From Nitrospirota bacterium (GTDB lineage Bacteria > Nitrospirota > Thermodesulfovibrionia > SZUA-242), in NCBI GenBank assembly GCA_016212095.1, contig JACRHH010000015.1, forward strand, positions 175,984 to 239,983: a stretch of 64,000 nt of DNA. Reading direction: 5' to 3'. This document shows, in pieces, positions 51,007 through 60,162 of this stretch. The notes under the pieces were generated by a model that ran no database searches, had not been told where the DNA came from, and was given only the letters and a program-made list of their open reading frames with translations. The position numbers were made by a program, and so were the translations under genes. The first letter of the stretch is position 1. Every line of letters starts with the position of its first letter.

Positions 51007-53106
51007 TCATACATGCCTTGCTGCCGGAAGCTCAATGACAAAACGCGCGCCGGGCGAGTTGTCTTCCGCCCTGATGCTTCCGCCGTGATCCGACACTATT
51101 TTATTCACTATTGCAAGACCGAGTCCGGTTCCGGTTTTCTTTGTCGAGAAATGCGGCAGAAACAGCCTGTCGCGGTCTTCGGGCCGTATGCCCGGCCCAT
51201 TGTCGGCCACGATCAGGCGAAGAACCGCTGTGGCGGGATCAAAATCAACGGCGATTTCCACCCTCCCGGCCTGCCTGCCCGGTTGCCCGTCCGGATGATC
51301 ATCCGGTTGAACCTCCGGTTGGTTAACCGCCTCAACCGCGTTATCCATCAGGTTTATCAGGGCGCGCTTTATCTGTTCCCGATCCAGCCGGAATGGCGGA
51401 ATTCCGTCGGCGGCGCGGACTTCCAGCGAAATATCCCTGAATCCGTGGTACAGCCCGGATACCTCTTCAACAAGCGCCGCAGGATCGGTTTCGGCAATGT
51501 GGAGATCGGGCAGCTTTCCAAAACGCGAGAACTCGTTTACCAGATTGCGAAGCGAATCCACCTCGCGGGTTATTGTGCTCATCGACGACTCGATCACGCT
51601 GCCCACATCCGGAGAGTTTTCGCGGTGTTTTTTCAGCAGGCGTTCGGCTGCAAGTTTTATCGGCGTGAGCGGATTTTTAATCTCGTGGGCCATGCGCCTC
51701 GCCACTTCCTGCCACGCGTATGCGCGCTGCGCCTTGATAACCTCGGTCAGATCGTCGAAGACCACAAGTACGCCGGTGATCTCTCCGTCGGCGTCCTTCA
51801 GGTTCGAAAGGAATATCCTGAGAGTTGCGGGCATTCCCTTTATCTGGGCTTTCAATTCCCAGTTGCGCCCGCTGAAGTCACGATGGCGAAGGTTTTTCAG
51901 AATCGACACCAGCTCCTCAGACTCAACGTTGCGCAGAATTTCTCGCGACGTGAGCCCCGCAAGATCGCTCGGCTCGATGCAGAGAATCGCACATGCCGCG
52001 TTGTTTATCCGCATGACCTGCCCGGCGCGGTCGAGCAGGATAACGCCGGTGTTTATGTTGCTCATTATGCCCTCAAGCACCAGCCGCCGGTTATCGACCT
52101 CGGCATATGCCTGCCTGAGGCGCTGTTGGCTGGTCTCGATTTCGCCGACCATGCTGTTGAAGGCGTTGGTGAGCGCGCATATCTCGTCCTCGCCCAAAGC
52201 CGTGATGCGCGTTTTGAAGTCGCCGTCGGACACTCGCCGCGTTCCCTCCACAAGCGCCTGAATCGGCCCGGTTATGCGCGCGCCCACGCGAAGAGCCGCC
52301 CACAGGGCCATGAATATGGTGAGCATTGTGACAAGCGCCAGAAAAAGAAAATAGCCGGTCTTGATCGGAGCCTTGATCGACTCCACGGTCTTGTAGTCCT
52401 CGAACGCGGTGCGCACTGTGCGGATGTCCCTGACTATGCTTGCGGGCAGCCTCGATTCCACGATTACCACGCCTTTATCGGGCGTTGGAGCCGCCGCGCG
52501 GACGATGTCGGTGTCGCCGTCGGACAGGACATCGGTGTCGGCGCGGCCCGCGAATGCGTTGCTTGTCAATGCGTCAGCGTCGGCAGCCTGTCCGTCTGCC
52601 GGAATGATCTTTATAACAAGCCCGTCATCCGCATATCCATTCCGGTCGATCCCGCCTTGGCGCGCTATCTCGGCGGCGGCATCCAGCGCGCGCCTTGCCT
52701 CCATCTCGTACACCTTCGAGGCCAGTTCCACTGAGCTTGTGATGGGAGCCTTCACCTGCATCGAAAACCAGCGTTCAACCACGCCGGTAACTATCCAGCT
52801 TGTCAGCACAAACAGCACCACGCCCGGCGCGGTGACAAGAACCACGAAGATGCCGACAAGCTTTGTCTTGAACATGTGGCCGGGCGCGCCGGTCCTGTGC
52901 TCGCGCCACAGGCCCGCAAGCGTGCTGCCAACCATGTATACAAGCGTGGAGAGCGCAAGCACGGCTGAATTGATAAACAGAAACAGGGCGGCGCGGACAA
53001 ACAATGTTTTTCCGCCTAGGCCCAGATAGCGGATTTCAAGCCAGGTTGCAGCCGCCACCAGCATCACAGCCGCTATGATGAAGCCGGGCAGGCGGACAAG
53101 CTTCAT
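51007..53106 (-). CDS. ntrY: Sensor histidine kinase, NtrY type
   Basis: The 699-residue kinase has several N-terminal membrane helices (about 9-100 and 280-300), a HAMP domain (about 295-350), a PAS domain (about 360-465), HisKA with the phosphoacceptor in RMAHEIKNPLTPIKLAAERL, and HATPase_c with ADNGPGIRPEDRDRLFLPHFSTKKTGTGLGLAI. NtrY/NtrX handles nitrogen or redox/envelope signals in many proteobacteria. An insert rich in Gln/Pro/Asp (QPEVQPDDHPDGQPGRQ) interrupts the ATPase domain near 600-620. It overlaps the DUF4390 gene by four bases. Confidence 0.93.
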   Translation of the reverse strand: MKLVRLPGFIIAAVMLVAAATWLEIRYLGLGGKTLFVRAALFLFINSAVLALSTLVYMVGSTLAGLWREHRTGAPGHMFKTKLVGIFVVLVTAPGVVLFVLTSWIVTGVVERWFSMQVKAPITSSVELASKVYEMEARRALDAAAEIARQGGIDRNGYADDGLVIKIIPADGQAADADALTSNAFAGRADTDVLSDGDTDIVRAAAPTPDKGVVIVESRLPASIVRDIRTVRTAFEDYKTVESIKAPIKTGYFLFLALVTMLTIFMALWAALRVGARITGPIQALVEGTRRVSDGDFKTRITALGEDEICALTNAFNSMVGEIETSQQRLRQAYAEVDNRRLVLEGIMSNINTGVILLDRAGQVMRINNAACAILCIEPSDLAGLTSREILRNVESEELVSILKNLRHRDFSGRNWELKAQIKGMPATLRIFLSNLKDADGEITGVLVVFDDLTEVIKAQRAYAWQEVARRMAHEIKNPLTPIKLAAERLLKKHRENSPDVGSVIESSMSTITREVDSLRNLVNEFSRFGKLPDLHIAETDPAALVEEVSGLYHGFRDISLEVRAADGIPPFRLDREQIKRALINLMDNAVEAVNQPEVQPDDHPDGQPGRQAGRVEIAVDFDPATAVLRLIVADNGPGIRPEDRDRLFLPHFSTKKTGTGLGLAIVNKIVSDHGGSIRAEDNSPGARFVIELPAARHV

Positions 53107-53657
53107 TTGTTCAATGGAAACGCCGGGCTCACGGCTTCAGCCGAGAACTCTATCTCCGGCATGAAAAACAATAACGCCTTGAAAACAAGCGGGATTTCCG
53201 GCCTCCGAGACTCGGCCCTCACTCGCACGTAATACGTGCCGCGCTGAACATCTCCCACAACAGCGGCGTGCGCGCCTTTTATTGTTGTAAGCCACTCCAC
53301 CGCCTCGCGGAAATCCTTCGCGGTCTTTTCGCGCACATAGCGCTCCTCAACCGATTTCAGGCTGTACTGCTTCGTGGTCACATCGAACTTGATGGTGCGG
53401 ATGATGGTTTCGCCCGAAACGTATTCGTCCATCCATTTGTTCCATTGGCGCATAAGGTCGGCATGGTATTCGATCCTTTTTTCGATGCCGTTGTTGATGT
53501 CGGCAATAAACGAATCGGGCAGGTGCTCAAGCCGCGCATCAACCAGCATACGGCCATCCTCTATCCTGTATGATGGCGCTGAAAATTCCTGCGCGGCAGC
53601 CGTAAAGGCGGAAACCAGCAGAATACACGCAGCTATTAAGGAAATCCGTCCGGACAT
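53103..53657 (-). CDS. Exported DUF4390-family protein
   Basis: The 184-residue protein has a signal peptide (VSAFTAAAQEF near 13-23) and the DUF4390 pattern YRIEDGRMLVDARLEHLPDSFIADINNGI and YYVRVRAESRRPEIPLVFKAL. The family is typically encoded directly before ntrY, as here (four-base overlap), so it may be a periplasmic partner of the kinase. The start at MSGRISLI is chosen because the upstream open frame has no signal sequence and crosses the perR promoter. Confidence 0.82.
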   Translation of the reverse strand: MSGRISLIAACILLVSAFTAAAQEFSAPSYRIEDGRMLVDARLEHLPDSFIADINNGIEKRIEYHADLMRQWNKWMDEYVSGETIIRTIKFDVTTKQYSLKSVEERYVREKTAKDFREAVEWLTTIKGAHAAVVGDVQRGTYYVRVRAESRRPEIPLVFKALLFFMPEIEFSAEAVSPAFPLNK

Positions 53658-53716
53658 CAGACCAGCATACGGAGAGGCGGAAGCGGGTGTCAAGGCATTT
53701 AGGTTTAGAATCATTC

Positions 53717-53745
53717 TTGACAAATAATCATTCCAATGATAAGCT
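53717..53745 (+). promoter_or_regulatory. Promoter with a Fur/PerR-like palindrome upstream of perR
   Basis: TTGACA (53717-53722) and TAAGCT (53740-53745) are 17 bases apart. The spacer holds the perfect palindrome ATCATTCCAATGAT (53727-53740). The -10 ends six bases before the ATG. Autoregulation is likely. Confidence 0.6.
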
Positions 53746-53751
53746 TCAACC

Positions 53752-54180
53752 ATGATTACGGAATTCACGAAAACGGTATCCGGTTCGGGGGTAAAGCTTA
53801 CGCCGCAGCGCATGGCGATTCTTGACTGCCTGAACGGAAACGAGAGCCATCCCTCAGCCGAGGAGATATTCAGGCATGTGTCGCAAACTTATCCGATGAT
53901 GTCGTTTGCGACTGTTTACAACACGCTTTCGATGCTAAGGGACAAGGGATTGGTGCTTGAGCTTACGATCGATCCGGCAAGAAAACGCTACGATCCGAAC
54001 GTGAAGCTTCATCATCATGTCATATGCCTTGGCTGCGGGAAAATCGCCGATGTTCACGCCGAATACGAGCTGGACGTTCCGGCTGACATTGCCGAAGCCT
54101 TCGTGATGTCCGGCAATCATGTGGAATTTTACGGAACATGCCGCGCCTGCGGAAACGCGGCGCAACTGAAAGGAGAATAA
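53752..54180 (+). CDS. Fur-family regulator, PerR-like
   Basis: The 142-residue regulator has a winged-helix (GVKLTPQRMAILDCLNGNESHPSAEEIF, SFATVYNTLSML) and a dimerisation/metal domain with DPARKRYDPNVKLHHHVICLGCGKI and a second CRACG pair, giving the two CxxC zinc-site pairs. The HHH and Asp ligands fit a PerR-type peroxide sensor rather than Fur, but subfamily assignment by eye is not certain. A palindromic box overlaps its promoter. It heads a unit with two Cys proteins, a DUF4149 protein and, after a gap, a flavodiiron protein. Confidence 0.87.
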   Translation: MITEFTKTVSGSGVKLTPQRMAILDCLNGNESHPSAEEIFRHVSQTYPMMSFATVYNTLSMLRDKGLVLELTIDPARKRYDPNVKLHHHVICLGCGKIADVHAEYELDVPADIAEAFVMSGNHVEFYGTCRACGNAAQLKGE

Positions 54181-54184
54181 GAAA

Positions 54185-54622
54185 ATGTGTACATCAAATA
54201 CAAAAACATGCGCCTGCGGATCGGCAAGCGCCGATTTTGCTTACAGGGACGATGTGATGCCTGACAGCGTGGTGGAAAAACTCTTCTGCCCGCGATGCTC
54301 ATCGGGCGCGGAATTCGATTCCGGATCAATGATTCGCGACAACGGATGGGTTATAAAATACGACATGGACGTGGCAACGTTCAGCGCAAGCAGGGTGACA
54401 AGGAAGGAAGTCACGCCGGAATGGCTTTTCGACGAGGGCTACTGCACATGGCAGGGCGTGCATCCGGGCGACATGGCGGAATCGGCGCGCGAGCGTGAAG
54501 AACTGATACAGCTCTCGGCGATCAATCCGCGCAAGTATTTCGAGGAATTCCGCAAGTGGGGCATCCATCGGATGGAGAGGCTTGCACGGGAAGGATGGAG
54601 GAAAGCCAATGTCGCAGCCTAG
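54185..54622 (+). CDS. Cys-containing protein of unknown function in the PerR cluster
   Basis: I do not recognise this 145-residue protein. It begins MCTSNTKTCACGSAS (Cys2, Cys9, Cys11), then CPRC (Cys35, Cys38) and a single Cys87 in GYCTWQ. The first four Cys plus CPRC look like a zinc- or iron-binding site; the second half is helical and Arg/Glu-rich. It starts four bases after perR, so is certainly co-transcribed. A link to peroxide stress is inferred from position. Confidence 0.7.
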   Translation: MCTSNTKTCACGSASADFAYRDDVMPDSVVEKLFCPRCSSGAEFDSGSMIRDNGWVIKYDMDVATFSASRVTRKEVTPEWLFDEGYCTWQGVHPGDMAESAREREELIQLSAINPRKYFEEFRKWGIHRMERLAREGWRKANVAA

Positions 54623-54779
54623 CGTATTCAAGGAAAAAAGCCCGTGCAGCACACGCACAGCCGCAGCCCCGGAAATGGTTGAGTGTCCGGTCTGCGGCGA
54701 GAAGGTTGAGATATGGTCGGACGAGGAGGAGGCAACATGTCCGGAATGCGGAATAACGGTGACGCGTCAGGCTCGGTAG
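54609..54779 (+). CDS. Small zinc-ribbon protein
   Basis: The 56-residue protein has two knuckles: CPVCG (Cys26, Cys29) and CPECG (Cys44, Cys47), a classic rubredoxin-like/zinc-ribbon spacing with an acidic segment (WSDEEEAT) between them. It might bind zinc or, less likely, iron like rubredoxin; the aromatic residues expected of rubredoxin are mostly absent. The ATG overlaps the preceding gene by 14 bases and has GGAGGAAAG upstream. It is the sort of small gene automatic callers miss. Confidence 0.72.
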   Translation: MSQPSVFKEKSPCSTRTAAAPEMVECPVCGEKVEIWSDEEEATCPECGITVTRQAR

Positions 54780-54783
54780 CGCC

Positions 54784-55251
54784 ATGAAAAACATGCCGGC
54801 AATTGCGTATCATTTTCTGCTTGCCATGTGGGTGGGCGGAGTTGCGGTCTTCACGTTTCTGGTCACGCCCGCCGTGTTCCGGTCGTTCGACAGGGACATG
54901 GCGGGTCGCGTGGTCGGCGCGGTGTTCCCCGGCTATTTCACGTTTCTGCTGGCAGTATCGCTGGCGGCGGCAGCGGTTTACGCGCTTTCATCCGCCACAG
55001 GCGCAAGCCGCCGCACGGTTGTTGCAATGCTACTGGCCGCAATCGCAATGGCTGCTTACCTGAAATTCTCGCTCTACCCGGAGATCGTTGCGGTGAAAAA
55101 GAGCGTTGCGTCATTTGTAACAACGCCGCCCGATTCACCGGAGCGCGCCCGGTTCATGCGGCTTCATGCCGCAAGCTCGGTTATTAACCTGCTTTTTCTG
55201 GCAGACGGCGCGGTTCTTCTGGTTCTTGCGGCAGGCGGAAGGATTCGCTGA
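54784..55251 (+). CDS. DUF4149-family membrane protein
   Basis: The 155-residue protein has four predicted membrane helices and the DUF4149 start IAYHFLLAMWVGGVAVFTFLVTPAVFRSF. The family is of unknown function but resembles small CopD-like integral membrane proteins, with a conserved His near the start of helix 1. It lies four bases after the zinc-ribbon gene, completing the PerR unit. A short spacer of 84 bases separates it from the flavodiiron gene. Confidence 0.85.
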   Translation: MKNMPAIAYHFLLAMWVGGVAVFTFLVTPAVFRSFDRDMAGRVVGAVFPGYFTFLLAVSLAAAAVYALSSATGASRRTVVAMLLAAIAMAAYLKFSLYPEIVAVKKSVASFVTTPPDSPERARFMRLHAASSVINLLFLADGAVLLVLAAGGRIR

Positions 55252-55335
55252 AAATCCGTGACATATTGCCTTTACGGCCGGTTTGAACGATCATATGACA
55301 ACCGCATCGCATAATAGCATTCAAGGAGGAATTTT

Positions 55336-56553
55336 ATGAAACCTGTTGAATTGACGGAGGGCGTCTACTGGGTTGGGGCGGTTGACTGGGCTGTGCGCGA
55401 TTTTCACGGATACGAAACAACGCGCGGCACAACCTATAACAACTACCTGATCATGGACGACGAGCCAACGCTTGTGGATACGGTGAAATACGATTTCGCG
55501 GATGTCAGCATCCGGCATATCCGCAACATCATGGATCCGGCCAGCATACGGCACGTTGTCATTAATCATATTGAAAACGACCACGCAACCGGCATCGACA
55601 AGGTCATGGCGCTCTGCCCCGGCGCAACGATTTACATAACAGACAAGGGGCTGAAAGGCCTGTCGCGCTTCTTCGATCTATCAGCATGGAAGGTGCGCGT
55701 GGTGAAGTCCGGCGACACGCTGAACATCGGCAGGCGCACTCTGCGGTTTGTGGAAACGCCGATGCTTCACTGGCCCGATTCCATGATGACATGGGTGGAA
55801 AACGACCGGATACTATTTAGCCAGGACGCCTTCGGCCAGCATATCGCATCAGCGGCGCGGTTCGACGACGAGATCGCCACCTGCGAATCGATGGCGATGC
55901 TCGATAATGCGGTCATCGATTACTACGCCAACATACTCATGCCGTTTGGAAATATCATCAAGTCCAAGATAGCCGAGATCGTATCGCTCGGAATCGATCC
56001 GGCAATCATCGCGCCTGATCACGGAATAATCTGGCGTTCGCATCCGGGCAGGGTTCTTCAGTCTTATCTCGACATGGCAAACGGCAAGGCCGATCTTCGC
56101 GTGGCGATAATCTACGACACGATGTGGCACAGCACCGAGGAGATGGCCCGGTTCATCGCGCAGGGCATCAAGGATGAAGGCGTGGACGCCGCCATTATCA
56201 AGCTTCGCGCAACACCGATGAGCGCGGCGATAACCGAATTCTGGAAATCGCGCGGCTGCCTTATCGGAAGCCCCACGCTCAACAACATCATGTTCCCCAC
56301 AGTTGCCGAGTTCATGACGCATGTACGGGGGTTGCGTCCCAAAAACCGTCTGGTGGGCGCGTTTGGCAGCTACGGATGGGGCGGCGGCGCCGTGAAGGAC
56401 GCATACGAGGAGTTCAAGCGCATGAGACTCGACATGCACGAGCCGGGATTGCAGGTTTTGTACAAGCCGTCAGCCGGGGACGAGGCCGCTTGCTACGAAT
56501 TCGGCAAGGCGTTCGCCGCCCGCGTGAAGGAATATCACACGCAGTTTTCGTAA
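55336..56553 (+). CDS. FprA-family A-type flavodiiron protein
   Basis: The 405-residue protein has an N-terminal beta-lactamase-like diiron domain with NHIENDHATGIDK (HxExDH), FVETPMLHWPDSMMTWVEND and IAPDHGIIWR, and a C-terminal flavodoxin domain (VAIIYDTMWHSTEEMARF, FGSYGWGGGAV). It reduces oxygen or nitric oxide to water or N2O. The strong AAGGAGGAAT ribosome site precedes the ATG. It is full length, lacks a rubredoxin extension and fits the PerR-headed oxidative-stress cluster. A terminator follows. Confidence 0.95.
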   Translation: MKPVELTEGVYWVGAVDWAVRDFHGYETTRGTTYNNYLIMDDEPTLVDTVKYDFADVSIRHIRNIMDPASIRHVVINHIENDHATGIDKVMALCPGATIYITDKGLKGLSRFFDLSAWKVRVVKSGDTLNIGRRTLRFVETPMLHWPDSMMTWVENDRILFSQDAFGQHIASAARFDDEIATCESMAMLDNAVIDYYANILMPFGNIIKSKIAEIVSLGIDPAIIAPDHGIIWRSHPGRVLQSYLDMANGKADLRVAIIYDTMWHSTEEMARFIAQGIKDEGVDAAIIKLRATPMSAAITEFWKSRGCLIGSPTLNNIMFPTVAEFMTHVRGLRPKNRLVGAFGSYGWGGGAVKDAYEEFKRMRLDMHEPGLQVLYKPSAGDEAACYEFGKAFAARVKEYHTQFS

Positions 56554-56574
56554 AGATTTCAGCCGTCAGCGCGC

Positions 56575-56609
56575 AAGCGCCTTCACTTGAAGGCGCTTAT
56601 TCGTTTTTG
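56575..56609 (+). terminator. Intrinsic terminator after the flavodiiron gene
   Basis: AAGCGCCTTC, ACTT loop, GAAGGCGCTT forms a perfect ten-pair stem (56575-56598), followed by TATTCGTTTTT. It lies 21 bases after the stop. Confidence 0.85.
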
Positions 56610-56724
56610 TTGGTCGCACATGGCGCAAAGCCCGCTCACGATAATACGATTGCGCTTGTGATAATATACCCGATTATTTTTTGCGGCCCGGCTGAACCAA
56701 ACCGCGCCGCTTCCGGAGGATTAC

Positions 56725-57789
56725 ATGAGCAAGACATACAATATCGCCGTTGTTCCTGGCGACGGAACCGGCCCGGAGGTTGTGGCCGAGGGGCTTAAGG
56801 TTCTCGACGCCGCGTCAAAGAAATTCGGTTTCAACTGCAATCTCACGCATTTCGACTTCGGCGGCGACCGCTACCTGCGCACCGGCGAGGTTCTGCCCGA
56901 CAGCGCAACCGACGAGCTTCGCAAGTTCGACGCCATTTTTCTCGGCGCGATCGGCCACCCCGACGTAAAGCCGGGCATTCTCGAAAAGGGCATTCTGCTT
57001 CGCCTTCGCTTCGAACTCGACCAGTATATAAACCTGCGCCCGGTGAAGCTCTATCCCGGCGTTGACTGCCCGCTCAAAGGCAAGGGGCCGGAGCATATCG
57101 ACTTCACCGTCATTCGCGAAAACACCGAAGGCATCTACGCGGGAGCGGGCGGCTTCCTGAAAAAAGGCACGCCAGACGAAGTGGCCACGCAGGAGTCCAT
57201 AAACACCCGCAAAGGCGTTGACCGCTGCCTGAAATACGCCTTCGAGTACACGATGAAAAAGAGCCGCGAGAAGAAACTCACGCTCTGCGGCAAGACAAAC
57301 GTGCTCACGTTCGCCTTCGACCTCTGGCAGCGCGCCTTCAACGAGATGGCGAAATCGTATCCGGGCGTGAAAACCGATTACGCGCATGTTGACGCGATCA
57401 CCATGTGGTTTGTGAAAAACCCCGAATGGTTCGACGTTATCGTGACCGACAACATGTTCGGCGACATCATCACCGATCTGGGCGCGATGATTCAGGGCGG
57501 CATGGGCATTGCGGCTGGCGGCAACATCAACCCCGAAGGAGTCTCGATGTTCGAGCCGATCGGCGGCTCCGCCCCGAAGTACAAAGGCCAGAACATCATC
57601 AATCCGCTTGCCGCTATATGCGCCGCCGGAATGATGCTCGATCATCTGGGCGAGGAAGCCGCCGCGAAGAAGATCGAAGCGTCCGTCATGGACATCACCG
57701 GCACGAAGATCAAGAGCCTCGCCGCCGGAAAGATGGGATTCAGCACCACCGAGGTAGGCGACATGGTTGCCTCGATGGTGGCAGTTTAG
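56725..57789 (+). CDS. leuB: 3-isopropylmalate dehydrogenase family
   Basis: The 354-residue beta-decarboxylating dehydrogenase has [16 protein letters not shown], the RxxxR substrate motif region [34 protein letters not shown] and the metal-site [20 protein letters not shown] with [16 protein letters not shown]. This pattern is leuB-type (tartrate or isopropylmalate specificity by eye is not fully separable). It oxidises 3-isopropylmalate in leucine synthesis. It is followed by asd, a common leuB-asd pairing, after 25 bases. Confidence 0.9.
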   Translation: MSKTYNIAVVPGDGTGPEVVAEGLKVLDAASKKFGFNCNLTHFDFGGDRYLRTGEVLPDSATDELRKFDAIFLGAIGHPDVKPGILEKGILLRLRFELDQYINLRPVKLYPGVDCPLKGKGPEHIDFTVIRENTEGIYAGAGGFLKKGTPDEVATQESINTRKGVDRCLKYAFEYTMKKSREKKLTLCGKTNVLTFAFDLWQRAFNEMAKSYPGVKTDYAHVDAITMWFVKNPEWFDVIVTDNMFGDIITDLGAMIQGGMGIAAGGNINPEGVSMFEPIGGSAPKYKGQNIINPLAAICAAGMMLDHLGEEAAAKKIEASVMDITGTKIKSLAAGKMGFSTTEVGDMVASMVAV

Positions 57790-57814
57790 ATATGCATATT
57801 AAGGAGCAAACGCC

Positions 57815-58834
57815 ATGCTTAAGAAGAAAAACGAATACGTTGTAGCGGTCGTCGGCGCAACCGGCGCTGTGGGCAGCGAGATGATCGCCACGCTGGAACG
57901 TCGCAATTTCCCGGTCGGCAAGCTCAGGCTTTTCGCCTCCGAGCGCTCGGAGGGCAAGGAGCTTGAATTCCACGGCAAGGCGGTGAAGGTGGAGGTTCTC
58001 AAAGAGGACGTTTTCGCCGGAATCGACATCGCGCTTTTTTCGGCGGGCGGCGAGCGATCCAAAACCTTCGCGCCTCACGCGGCCAGGGCCGGATGCGTCG
58101 TGATCGACAACTCTGCCCAGTGGCGCATGGATCCGGAAGTTCCGCTTGTCGTGCCTGAGGTGAACCCGCACGATCTCAAGTGGCACAAGGGCATAATCGC
58201 AAACCCCAACTGCTCCACCATCCAGATGGTTGTGGTGCTCAAACCGCTTCACGACGCCGCGAAGATCAAGCGCGTTGTCGTCACCACGTTCCAGTCCGTT
58301 TCCGGAACCGGCATGAAGGCGATGGAGGAGCTGGCCACCCAGACAGCCGAGGTGTTGAACATGAAGCCGGTTACGCTCAAGGTATATCCGCACCAGATCG
58401 CGTTTAACTGCCTGCCGCAGATCGACGTATTCCTGCCCAACGGCTACACCAAGGAAGAGATGAAGATGATCAACGAGACGACGAAGATCATGGGCGACGA
58501 CACAATCCGCGTAACCGCAACCACGGTTCGCGTGCCGGTGTTCCGCTGCCATTCCGAGAGCCTCAACATCGAAACCGAGAAGGAGATCGCCCCGAACGAG
58601 GTTCGCGAGGTGCTTGCGGGCGCGCCCGGAATCGTGGTTTTCGATGCGCCCGAAAAGAGCGTCTACCCGCTTGCGATAGACGTCGCGGGCAAGGACGACA
58701 CCTACGTTGGCCGAATCCGGAAGGACGAGTCGATCGATTGCGGCATAAACATGTGGATCGTTGCCGACAACCTCTTGAAGGGCGCGGCCCTGAACGCCGT
58801 GCAGATAGCCGAAAAGCTTGTCGAGATGGCATAA
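57815..58834 (+). CDS. asd: Aspartate-semialdehyde dehydrogenase
   Basis: The 339-residue enzyme has VVGATGAVGSEMIATLERR (NADP-binding), FSAGGERSKTFAPHAA, and the catalytic PNCSTIQMVV, then SGTGMKAMEEL and RVPVFRCHSESLNIE. It reduces aspartyl phosphate to the semialdehyde for lysine, threonine and methionine. It lies with leuB in one unit. GGAGCAAAC precedes the ATG. Confidence 0.96.
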   Translation: MLKKKNEYVVAVVGATGAVGSEMIATLERRNFPVGKLRLFASERSEGKELEFHGKAVKVEVLKEDVFAGIDIALFSAGGERSKTFAPHAARAGCVVIDNSAQWRMDPEVPLVVPEVNPHDLKWHKGIIANPNCSTIQMVVVLKPLHDAAKIKRVVVTTFQSVSGTGMKAMEELATQTAEVLNMKPVTLKVYPHQIAFNCLPQIDVFLPNGYTKEEMKMINETTKIMGDDTIRVTATTVRVPVFRCHSESLNIETEKEIAPNEVREVLAGAPGIVVFDAPEKSVYPLAIDVAGKDDTYVGRIRKDESIDCGINMWIVADNLLKGAALNAVQIAEKLVEMA

Positions 58835-58868
58835 ACAGAGGGTATAAGCCCTCCGCACCTCCATTCTT

Positions 58869-58917
58869 CTCCCCTCTCCTTCAGGAGAGGGGCCGGGGGT
58901 GAGGCAGGAGAGGGGCC
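58869..58917. repeat. REP-like GC-rich hairpin repeat
   Basis: CCCCTCTCC TTCA GGAGAGGGG (58871-58892) is a perfect nine-pair hairpin followed by CCGGGGGTGAGG and a second copy of AGGAGAGGGGCCGG. It resembles REP-type intergenic elements seen in many genomes. The second AGGAGAGG (58906-58913) lies at ribosome-site distance from the ispD ATG. No other copy was seen in this window. Confidence 0.6.
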
Positions 58918-58923
58918 GGTAAG

Positions 58924-59622
58924 ATGATGCAGACAGTTGCAATAGTTCCGGCAGCCGGGCTTGGCCGTAGAATGGGCGGCTCGCGCAAGCCGTTTCTAGA
59001 AATCGGCGGCGTTCCGGTCATCGTTCATTCGCTCCGCCTTCTCCAGTCAATCGACTCAATTATCGAAATAATTCCGGCGGTTCGGCCCGACGACATGCCC
59101 GGCATTCGCGCCATGATCGAGCAGTATCAGATCACAAAAGCCGTTCGCATCGCGCCCGGCGGCGCGGAGCGTCAGGATTCCATTTTCAATGCGCTACAAC
59201 TTGTGGACTGCAACGTGTGCGGCATTGTTCTTGTGCATGACGCTGTGCGCCCGTTTGCCGATGCCGCCATGGTCATGCGCCTTATTGACGCCGCAGCCGA
59301 GGGTTTTGGCGCGATTCCGGGCGTGCCGCTTAAAGATACCGTTAAGATCGTCGGCAAAGGCAATTTCGTTGAGTCCACTCCGTCACGTGAAAAACTTGTT
59401 GCGGTGCAGACACCGCAGGCGTTTCCGTGCGACATGCTGAAGCGCGCCTACGAATGCGCCATGGCCGACGGCGTTTACGCAACAGACGACGCGGCGCTTG
59501 TTGAACGGATCGGCGGACGCGTAGTTGTTGTCCCCGGCTCATACGACAACATCAAGATAACAACGCCGGAGGATTTGGGCATTGCCGAAATAATCTGGCG
59601 GGGCATACATGGAGGAGCCTGA
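58924..59622 (+). CDS. ispD: 2-C-methyl-D-erythritol 4-phosphate cytidylyltransferase
   Basis: The 232-residue enzyme has [35 protein letters not shown], and [12 protein letters not shown], all IspD motifs. It makes CDP-ME in the MEP isoprenoid pathway. Two adjacent ATG codons are possible starts. The ribosome site appears to be supplied by the upstream REP-like repeat. Its TGA overlaps the ispF start by one base. Confidence 0.94.
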   Translation: MMQTVAIVPAAGLGRRMGGSRKPFLEIGGVPVIVHSLRLLQSIDSIIEIIPAVRPDDMPGIRAMIEQYQITKAVRIAPGGAERQDSIFNALQLVDCNVCGIVLVHDAVRPFADAAMVMRLIDAAAEGFGAIPGVPLKDTVKIVGKGNFVESTPSREKLVAVQTPQAFPCDMLKRAYECAMADGVYATDDAALVERIGGRVVVVPGSYDNIKITTPEDLGIAEIIWRGIHGGA

Positions 59623-60092
59623 TGCCGCTTAGAATCGGGCACGGCTTCGACTCTCACCGCCTTGTCGAGGGGCGAAAACTCATTCTTGGCGGCGTTGAAA
59701 TCCCGTTCTATAAAGGCCTGCTCGGCCATTCCGACGCCGACGTGCTCTGCCACGCCATAACCGACGCGATAATCGGCGGCCTTGGGCTTGGCGACATCGG
59801 ACGGCATTTCCCCGACACCGACCCGGCGTGGAAGAACGCAGACAGCATGTTTTTACTGGGCAACGTGGTAAACATGGCGGTTGAGCAAGGCTTCGAAATA
59901 GGCTGGATCGACTGCACGCTTATAGCCGAAAAGCCGAAAATAGCGCCGCATATCGAGGCTATGAAGGCGCGGATAGCGTCAGCCGGGATACCCGCAGATC
60001 GAATAAACATCAAGGCGAAAACAGCCGAGGGCATGGGGCCAGTTGGGCGAGGCGAGGGCATGGAGGCATACGCGGTATGCCTGCTGTTGTAG
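59622..60092 (+). CDS. ispF: 2-C-methyl-D-erythritol 2,4-cyclodiphosphate synthase
   Basis: The 156-residue enzyme has [11 protein letters not shown] (metal ligands Asp and His), [16 protein letters not shown], and [22 protein letters not shown]. It cyclises CDP-ME2P in the MEP pathway. It is translationally coupled to ispD (TGATG). It ends 70 bases before the convergent HD-GYP gene. Confidence 0.96.
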   Translation: MPLRIGHGFDSHRLVEGRKLILGGVEIPFYKGLLGHSDADVLCHAITDAIIGGLGLGDIGRHFPDTDPAWKNADSMFLLGNVVNMAVEQGFEIGWIDCTLIAEKPKIAPHIEAMKARIASAGIPADRINIKAKTAEGMGPVGRGEGMEAYAVCLLL

Positions 60093-60162
60093 GGCCGTTT
60101 TCAAACCGCCCCCAATGTATCCAGCAATTTATCCGGTAATGGAACCAAACAACATTTTCCGG

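Noticed and set aside
49660..52734. A 1024-codon open frame on the plus strand antisense to ntrY-ntrX
   Set aside because: It is the mirror of GC-rich codon use in the intact ntrX and ntrY genes, has no recognisable domain and no sensible ribosome site.
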